Shown here piece after piece: positions 61,852-64,000 of a stretch of 64,000 nt of DNA. Numbering within the stretch: the stretch's first letter is position 1; each line of letters starts with the position of its first letter. The DNA comes from Monarcha castaneiventris obscurior (lineage: Eukaryota; Chordata; Aves; Passeriformes; Monarchidae), in NCBI GenBank assembly GCA_026261815.1, contig JAMPIT010000417.1, positions 2,513,501-2,577,500 of the forward strand. Reading direction: 5' to 3'. The translations under genes and the position numbers were made by a program. Below the pieces are notes generated by a model. It had not been told where the DNA came from and ran no database searches. It worked only from the letters and a program-made list of their open reading frames with translations.

Positions 61852-64000
61852 CAAAAAAGAAGTGTAATTTTGTTTTACGTTTTTGAAGTAGATCACCCTG
61901 GCGTATACACAGCACAGCTGCCGGCAGAAGGGTGGAGGCAGAACCTCACTTGACACTTTTAACTGCAACTTCACTTTGGACTGGCTCAAGTGTAACAAAA
62001 TCTCACTAAATGTCTTGAGAATCCACTACTGAATTTTATAGGACAGGACTCTATTTAGTTTCTTTTCCACCACCTTGACCTCACCCTTGCTCCAGAAAAC
62101 TCCCAAGGCTGTTTTTTATCATTTCCAATTTGATAGAGAACAGAAAAGTGTCAAAAATCTACGTTTGTGAAACTATTCATTCTTTGAACAGCTTTGCATT
62201 AATGAAGTTTGTGATGTATCATCACAACCTTTCAAGTTTATTTATGTAGGTTTCTCAAATGCTACTGTTGTACAGCTTAATCATATTTCAGCATCGTCAA
62301 CTACACATTCATTTACCTGATCTGAAGATTAAGCTCTGCTAATGATTACTCAGTTTTTACATAATAAAAATGAATTTTTTTGGACTTGAAATACAAAATA
62401 TTTCGAACAAACTGCTGAAGAAGCTGTTGTCAAGAAGTGCTTTATTTCTTCAGAAAATGTAGAACGCAAGCAGGTGAATTTCTGATATTTTAGAGCTGGC
62501 ATGCTGCACCGTATAATATTTAATTACACTGCTGTAAGGCAGTCAGACCCACTCAGTAAAATTAGTTGATTGCAGGTGACAGCTGCCATAAAAGATACAT
62601 TTAAATAACCCAAAGCAGCAATACGCTTGCTATATATGTACTCTCCAGGAGCTGGATGAGGAACACTACAAAATACTGTGTATTTATAGATTATTTTATG
62701 GGGTTGTTTCCTAAGATTCTGTTATGTGATACTCAGGAAAACATTAAGTCACTCTAAAAACAGAGCAACCACTCAATACCACTTAAACCACTATTTTTCA
62801 TTAAACAATAAGATGAAATCTTCAAACTATTGACTATTACAATTAAAAAAACTTGGCAAAACTTCAAGGGATTCCTCCCATTGCTCAAATTAATCCACTT
62901 GAGTGCAACAATCATTTCAGAGAAAATATTCTTCACCTGGACAACACAAGGCAAAAAATACTGGTAAAACATTTGAAAAAATATGCTAATATAACCCTGA
63001 AGAAACACAGTCTTCAATTTCCTCTGAGAAATGAAGTACCTCAACCATTAAAATGGCACTGTAATGTCCCATAAACTTTTTTTTTTAATTTGGGACAGAA
63101 AAGACAGATATTTTTCTGTTTGAACTACAAAAACAATGCAAAAAACCAATCTATAAATACACCAGGCAACGAAGGAGATCAAGATATCTAAAAAACACTG
63201 TAAAAAACCTTTCAAAGTTGACTTCACACAGAGTGAGGTTTTGCCTTCAGTCTGGGTACCAAAACAAAGACCACAACCAAGTGAAATATATTCAAAGCCA
63301 AAGCCCTGTGTTTAAGATTTATGTATTTCATACTGCTTAGATGATCATTCTCAGATAATATTTTTGGTCATCAGAACCTGTACTGGAACATAGGCATGGT
63401 AGTTCTGTACCTCAAATCATATAAGCATAACACACCATCAGTTTAAAATCGTAACTGCAGAAGGCATCGCACTACACCAAATCCTTCAGAAAAATTTCTC
63501 AGCTACAATTTCATTCAATGGGAGTCAATACCACAGCCAAGATACAAGTATCCCTGGCCTCTATCCTTGCATCCACACACACAACTCCCAGTGCAGACAT
63601 CTGTGAGACCACACTGCCAACCAAACCAGGAAACAGAATCTGGCTCCTTTTTGCCCTACTTTCAGAAATAAATTGTGTTGGCTAGTTATGTATCTGAATA
63701 CCATTTGACTCCATCTGAATACCATGAGAACAAATCTCTGCACATCCATCAGTGAGCCTACACTAACAGAAATCTGGTGTATTTAGAGTCCACTTCTGCA
63801 TCTAAACATTATGTTTTCCTGCTGAACTTGCATTCTGCTTTCAAGGAGAACACTTATGCGTGGACAAGGCCCCCATAAAGCCCTCCAAGACTGTGGGTCT
63901 CTGCAGCATGCTTCAGGCACTGAACTCTCATGCTCATTTCGCTTTATAAGCACTTTCACATATGAACAGAGCCTCTAGGTTTTGTGGGAAGAAGCAAATT

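Larger units (their letters stand above)
55964..64000 (-). other. CDK17: CDK17 intron (partial) running off the right edge
   Basis: More than 8 kb of sequence lies upstream of the first visible CDK17 exon. I searched for the N-terminal exon (MKKFKRRLSLTLRG-type start) and did not find it. Contents are an A-rich run (56031-56054), a GC-richer patch at about 57085-57260, a CT dinucleotide run (59031-59043), an old CR1 remnant (59650-59900), a 14-bp tandem duplication (61191-61218) and a C-rich run (61829-61851). Confidence 0.7.

Noticed and set aside
62754..63074. Overlapping frames on both strands near the right edge, considered as the CDK17 N-terminal exon
   Set aside because: Neither encodes the basic, serine-rich CDK17 start (MKKFKRRLSL-type), and neither has fitting splice phase.

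Overview
This window is a piece of vertebrate nuclear genome, almost certainly avian. It has intron-split genes with GT/AG junctions, long AT-rich introns, no dense operons, and copies of CR1 LINEs, the dominant bird retroposon, including one with the bird-type CR1 3' end. A turtle or crocodilian is a less likely alternative, and I cannot name the species. Two genes lie tail to tail, and both run out of the window at their 5' ends, so no promoter or CpG island is visible.

Left part (1 to about 10,950, plus strand): the last three coding exons of ELK3 (Net/SAP-2), an ETS ternary complex factor. The ETS-domain exon lies upstream of base 1. The exons present encode the end of the ETS domain, the SRF-binding B-box, the CtBP-binding PLNLS motif, the MAPK docking motif and the ERK-regulated C domain with its FQFP docking site. 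The 3' UTR ends either near 9.65 kb or, more likely, near 10.95 kb. There the AATAAA signal sits inside what looks like an ancient tRNA-derived SINE.

Middle (about 10,950 to 16,200): an intergenic stretch without a recognised gene. It holds a second probable SINE remnant in reverse orientation and a short GC-rich patch.

Right part (about 16,200 to 64,000, minus strand): CDK17 (PCTAIRE-2 kinase). Fifteen coding exons can be placed with consistent splice phases. Together they give residues 40 to 523 of a protein whose inferred length equals human CDK17. The exon for the first 39 or so residues lies beyond the right edge. The ATP loop, catalytic lysine, PCTAIRE helix, HRD and DFG motifs are all intact.

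Repeats inside CDK17 introns include a CR1 copy truncated at both ends (27.5-28.1 kb), a CR1 3' tail (54.5 kb), an older CR1 remnant (59.7-59.9 kb), a GC-rich LTR-like patch (37.1-37.8 kb), and small tandem and simple repeats. The ELK3-CDK17 neighbourhood matches human chromosome 12q23. I found no novel multi-gene system. The points most worth checking are the SINE-borne polyadenylation signal of ELK3, a possible intronic short isoform of ELK3, and a possible alternative C terminus of CDK17.
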